Shown: one piece after another, positions 61,828-64,000 of the stretch | How the letters are laid out: each line of letters begins with the position of its first letter | Position numbering within the stretch: the stretch's first letter is position 1 | DNA from: Azospirillum formosense | GTDB taxonomy: Bacteria; Pseudomonadota; Alphaproteobacteria; Azospirillales; Azospirillaceae | NCBI RefSeq assembly: GCF_040500525.1 | Contig: NZ_CP159402.1 | Coordinates: 1,797,501 to 1,861,500 of the forward strand | Reading direction: 5' to 3' | DNA: 64,000 nt | Notes under the pieces: model-generated | The model's database searches: none | Seen by the model: the letters and a program-made list of their open reading frames with translations, nothing else | What the model was told of the DNA's origin: nothing | Program-made: the position numbers and the translations under genes

Positions 61828-62742
61828 TCACCCCTTGGGCCAGAGCCACGCCGCCCCCCTCATACCGCTTTCGGCGCCATGGCGCGCCCGGAGGAAGCGG
61901 GTGCGCGGCGCCGGGCTCAGGGCCCAGCGACCCCACAGGGCCGGCACGGCCTCGTACAGCCCCGGCAGGTCCGACAGGCCGCCGCCGACCACCACCGCGT
62001 CGGGATCGAGCAGATTGACCACAGCGGCCAGCGCGCGGGCCAGCGCATCGGCATGACGGTCCACCGTCGCCCGGGCCGACGCGTCGCCGGCGCTGGCGCG
62101 GGCGGCGATCTCGGGCGGGGCCAGCGTCTCCCCCGTGCGCCAATGGTGCAGGCGGGCCAGCCCGGCGCCGCACAGCATCGTCTCGATGCAGCCCTCCCGC
62201 CCGCAGCCGCAGAGCAGCGGCGGGCCGTCCTCCGCCGTCCGCCAGGGCAGCGGGTTGTGCCCCCACTCCCCGGCCAGGGCGTTGGCGCCGGCCAGGATGC
62301 GGCGGTCCGCGACGATCCCGCCCCCGACCCCGGTGCCGAGGATGATGCCGAAGACCAGCGTCGCCCCCGCGGCCGCGCCGTCCACCGCCTCCGACAGGAC
62401 GAAGGCGTTGGCGTCGTTGGCGATCCGCACCGGACGGTCCAGCGCCCGAGCCAAGTCCGCGGCGAAGGGCCGCCCGTCCAGCCAGGGCAGGTTGACCGCG
62501 CGCACGGTTCCCGCGGCGGCGTCGACGATTCCGGGCAGGCACAGCCCGACCGTGGCGCCCCGGCACTCCGCCTGTTCCTCCAGCGCGGCCACGGTGCCGG
62601 CCAGCGCCTGCAGCGTCTCCGCATAGCCGCGCGGCGTGTCGGCGCGGTGCCGCGCCCGCTCCGTCCCGTCGGGGGCCAGGAGGGTGGCGGCGATCTTGGT
62701 GCCGCCCAGATCGACGCCGATTCGCATCGGACCCATGCCCAT
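61828..62742 (-). CDS. ROK-family sugar kinase
   Basis: The 304-residue protein has the ATP-binding DLGGTKIAATLL, the sugar-binding GEWGHNPLP, the zinc site LCGCGREGCIE and GTGVGGGIV. All are complete, so it should be an active kinase (glucose, fructose, N-acetylmannosamine or N-acetylglucosamine). With nagA 0.7 kb away, N-acetylglucosamine kinase is attractive but unproven; the two are convergent, not an operon. ATG 62742 has GGGAG six bases before it; ATG 62727 is a less likely start. Confidence 0.88.
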   Translation of the reverse strand: MGMGPMRIGVDLGGTKIAATLLAPDGTERARHRADTPRGYAETLQALAGTVAALEEQAECRGATVGLCLPGIVDAAAGTVRAVNLPWLDGRPFAADLARALDRPVRIANDANAFVLSEAVDGAAAGATLVFGIILGTGVGGGIVADRRILAGANALAGEWGHNPLPWRTAEDGPPLLCGCGREGCIETMLCGAGLARLHHWRTGETLAPPEIAARASAGDASARATVDRHADALARALAAVVNLLDPDAVVVGGGLSDLPGLYEAVPALWGRWALSPAPRTRFLRARHGAESGMRGAAWLWPKG

Positions 62743-62946
62743 GTCGGACTCCCAGCGCGGGTGGACAGTGAAGGGGGTGGAAAAGCAGTCCCCCCTATAG
62801 CGCAGCGTTCCGCCCGAATCAGCCATCCCGACGCGCGCCTCCTCCATAAGAGGTGGCGGTCCCGTCCCTTTGCACCGTCGCAGGACGGCGGCGGACCACT
62901 AGAGTCAGGAGTGTCACATCCCATCAATTGGATTGCGCGCGCCCCC

Positions 62947-64000
62947 ATGGACCGTTCCGCTCCGAAAGCCACGCCATCCTCGAATCGCTCTGCGGCGAAG
63001 GCGAAGCCCCAACCCCAGGCCACCGGCCTGCGCCCCGACCAGACGGAGGTCTTCGACGGCCTTCTGCTGGCCCTGCTGGCGCGCAAACGGTTGCTGGTGC
63101 TGGTCGGCGAGGCCGGGTCCGGACGGGCCGCGGTCTTCCACCAGCTCGTCGAGCAGGTCGGCTCCGATGGGGCGCTCGTGCTTCCGGTCGCCGCCAGCGC
63201 CGGGGCGCAGGTGGAGGATCTGGTGTCCGCCGCCGGTGACGCCGCCCTGCCCTCCGACAGCGACGACCGCGACTTCGACACGCTGATCGAGGAGCTTGAG
63301 GAGCGGCTGGACCTCGCCGGGACCGGCCTGCTGGCGGTGGAGAACGCCGGCGTGCTGGCCGCCCCGACGCTCGCCGACCTGATCGACCTCACCCGCTCCG
63401 AGACGCCGAGCGGGCGCTTCCTCCAGGTCCTGCTCTGCGGCACGCCGGAGATGGAACGGACCCTGGCGCGCCCCGGGCTGGCCGAAGCGGTGCGCGAGCT
63501 TGGCGTGATCTACCGCATGACGCCCGGCGCCGGCCCGTCCGTCACCCCCACCGTCGCCATTCCGTCCGCCGGCCCTTCCGCCGCGCCGTCCGTCGGACCC
63601 GCCGCCGGGCCGGCGATCGCTCCGCCGCGCGCCGCTCCCCCGCCGCCGCGCCGGGCGGCGGAACGCGACGCCAACGACTGGCCGGCCAACGACTGGGACG
63701 CGCCGGACGGCTGGACGATCCCCGAGGCCGGCGCCCCGGTCGCCGATCTGCCGGTCAAGCGCCCGCGCCGCCGCGCCGCGCTGGCCGGAGCGGCGATCAC
63801 CACCCTGATCCTGCTCGGCGCCGCCGGCGCCGGCGTGGCCCTGACCGTTCCCGGAGCCACCCCCGAACGGGCGCTCGACTACGCCCGGCAAGGCTGGCAC
63901 GACCTCCGCGGCTTCGTGACGGAGCGGGTGAACATTCCGTTCGGGCCGTTCGCGGACGAGCCCGGCCTGGGCAGCCGCGGCCCCGACACGCTGGCGGTCG
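62947..64000 (+). CDS. Membrane-anchored degenerate ExeA/GspA-like ATPase (partial)
   Basis: The frame is open to the end of the window (351 codons). Residues 30-190 resemble the ExeA/GspA AAA domain, but Walker A reads GEAGSGR (54-60; Lys replaced by Arg) and Walker B reads LLAVENAG (128-135) without the usual Asp. A Pro/Ala/Gly-rich linker (about 190-260) leads to one membrane helix near residues 278-300 and a periplasmic segment. GspA-type proteins help place secretins or bind peptidoglycan; a role in an envelope complex is possible. ATG 62947 lacks a ribosome site, so the start is uncertain. Confidence 0.65.
   Translation, partial: MDRSAPKATPSSNRSAAKAKPQPQATGLRPDQTEVFDGLLLALLARKRLLVLVGEAGSGRAAVFHQLVEQVGSDGALVLPVAASAGAQVEDLVSAAGDAALPSDSDDRDFDTLIEELEERLDLAGTGLLAVENAGVLAAPTLADLIDLTRSETPSGRFLQVLLCGTPEMERTLARPGLAEAVRELGVIYRMTPGAGPSVTPTVAIPSAGPSAAPSVGPAAGPAIAPPRAAPPPPRRAAERDANDWPANDWDAPDGWTIPEAGAPVADLPVKRPRRRAALAGAAITTLILLGAAGAGVALTVPGATPERALDYARQGWHDLRGFVTERVNIPFGPFADEPGLGSRGPDTLAV

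Overview
The window is one continuous high-GC chromosomal segment from an alphaproteobacterium. The translational-machinery genes, a zinc-free L31, a DUF1465 protein, EcfG-type and RpoH-type promoter motifs and a ROSE-like RNA thermometer all fit the Alphaproteobacteria. The overall gene content suggests Rhodospirillales, most likely an Azospirillum-like organism; that genus-level placement is inference, since no search could be run.

Layout. 1-7.4 kb: end of an unknown gene, a MaoC-type dehydratase, two identical tRNA-Lys genes, a methyltransferase with a regulatory domain, a DUF2243 membrane protein, an ABC exporter, rpmE (L31), a DUF1465/RcdA-like gene and a heat-shock unit (RpoH-type promoter, RNA thermometer, hsp20). 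7.4-15.8 kb: a multi-PAS histidine kinase, an alpha/beta hydrolase, metY, a carboxylate-amine ligase/N-formylglutamate amidohydrolase pair, an EamA transporter and a FadR-type regulator. 15.9-46.9 kb, almost all on the minus strand: tRNA-Tyr, tRNA-Gly, tuf2, tRNA-Trp, secE-nusG-rplKAJL-rpoBC; then a DJ-1/PfpI gene; then rpsL-rpsG-fusA-tuf1; then the S10-spc block from rpsJ to rplO, followed by secY and adk. These genes supply ribosomal proteins, elongation factors, the core RNA polymerase subunits and the Sec channel. The usual continuation (rpsM-rpsK-rpoA-rplQ) is absent after adk, where a bidirectional terminator and an unrelated regulator lie instead.

47-64 kb is accessory in character: rlmB, tRNA-Thr, a hemerythrin with all ligands, two small disordered proteins each behind an EcfG-type general-stress promoter motif, a polysaccharide-export lipoprotein and a BBP2-type outer-membrane barrel, a MarR regulator followed by a branched-chain-amino-acid-type ABC transporter with a fused LivH-LivM permease, a small flagellar-like protein, an 868-bp IS5-family element inserted in the last codons of otsB, a candidate sRNA, nagA, a 20-residue membrane microprotein, a ROK sugar kinase and the start of a degenerate ExeA/GspA-like ATPase.

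I found no CRISPR array, prophage, defence island or biosynthetic cluster. The most interesting signals are regulatory and small-scale: the heat-shock thermometer with its matching promoter, terminator-like hairpins inside the leaders of both major ribosomal-protein operons, the general-stress promoters in front of tiny proteins, the IS that rewrote the end of otsB, and unannotated-type small genes (sRNA and microprotein).
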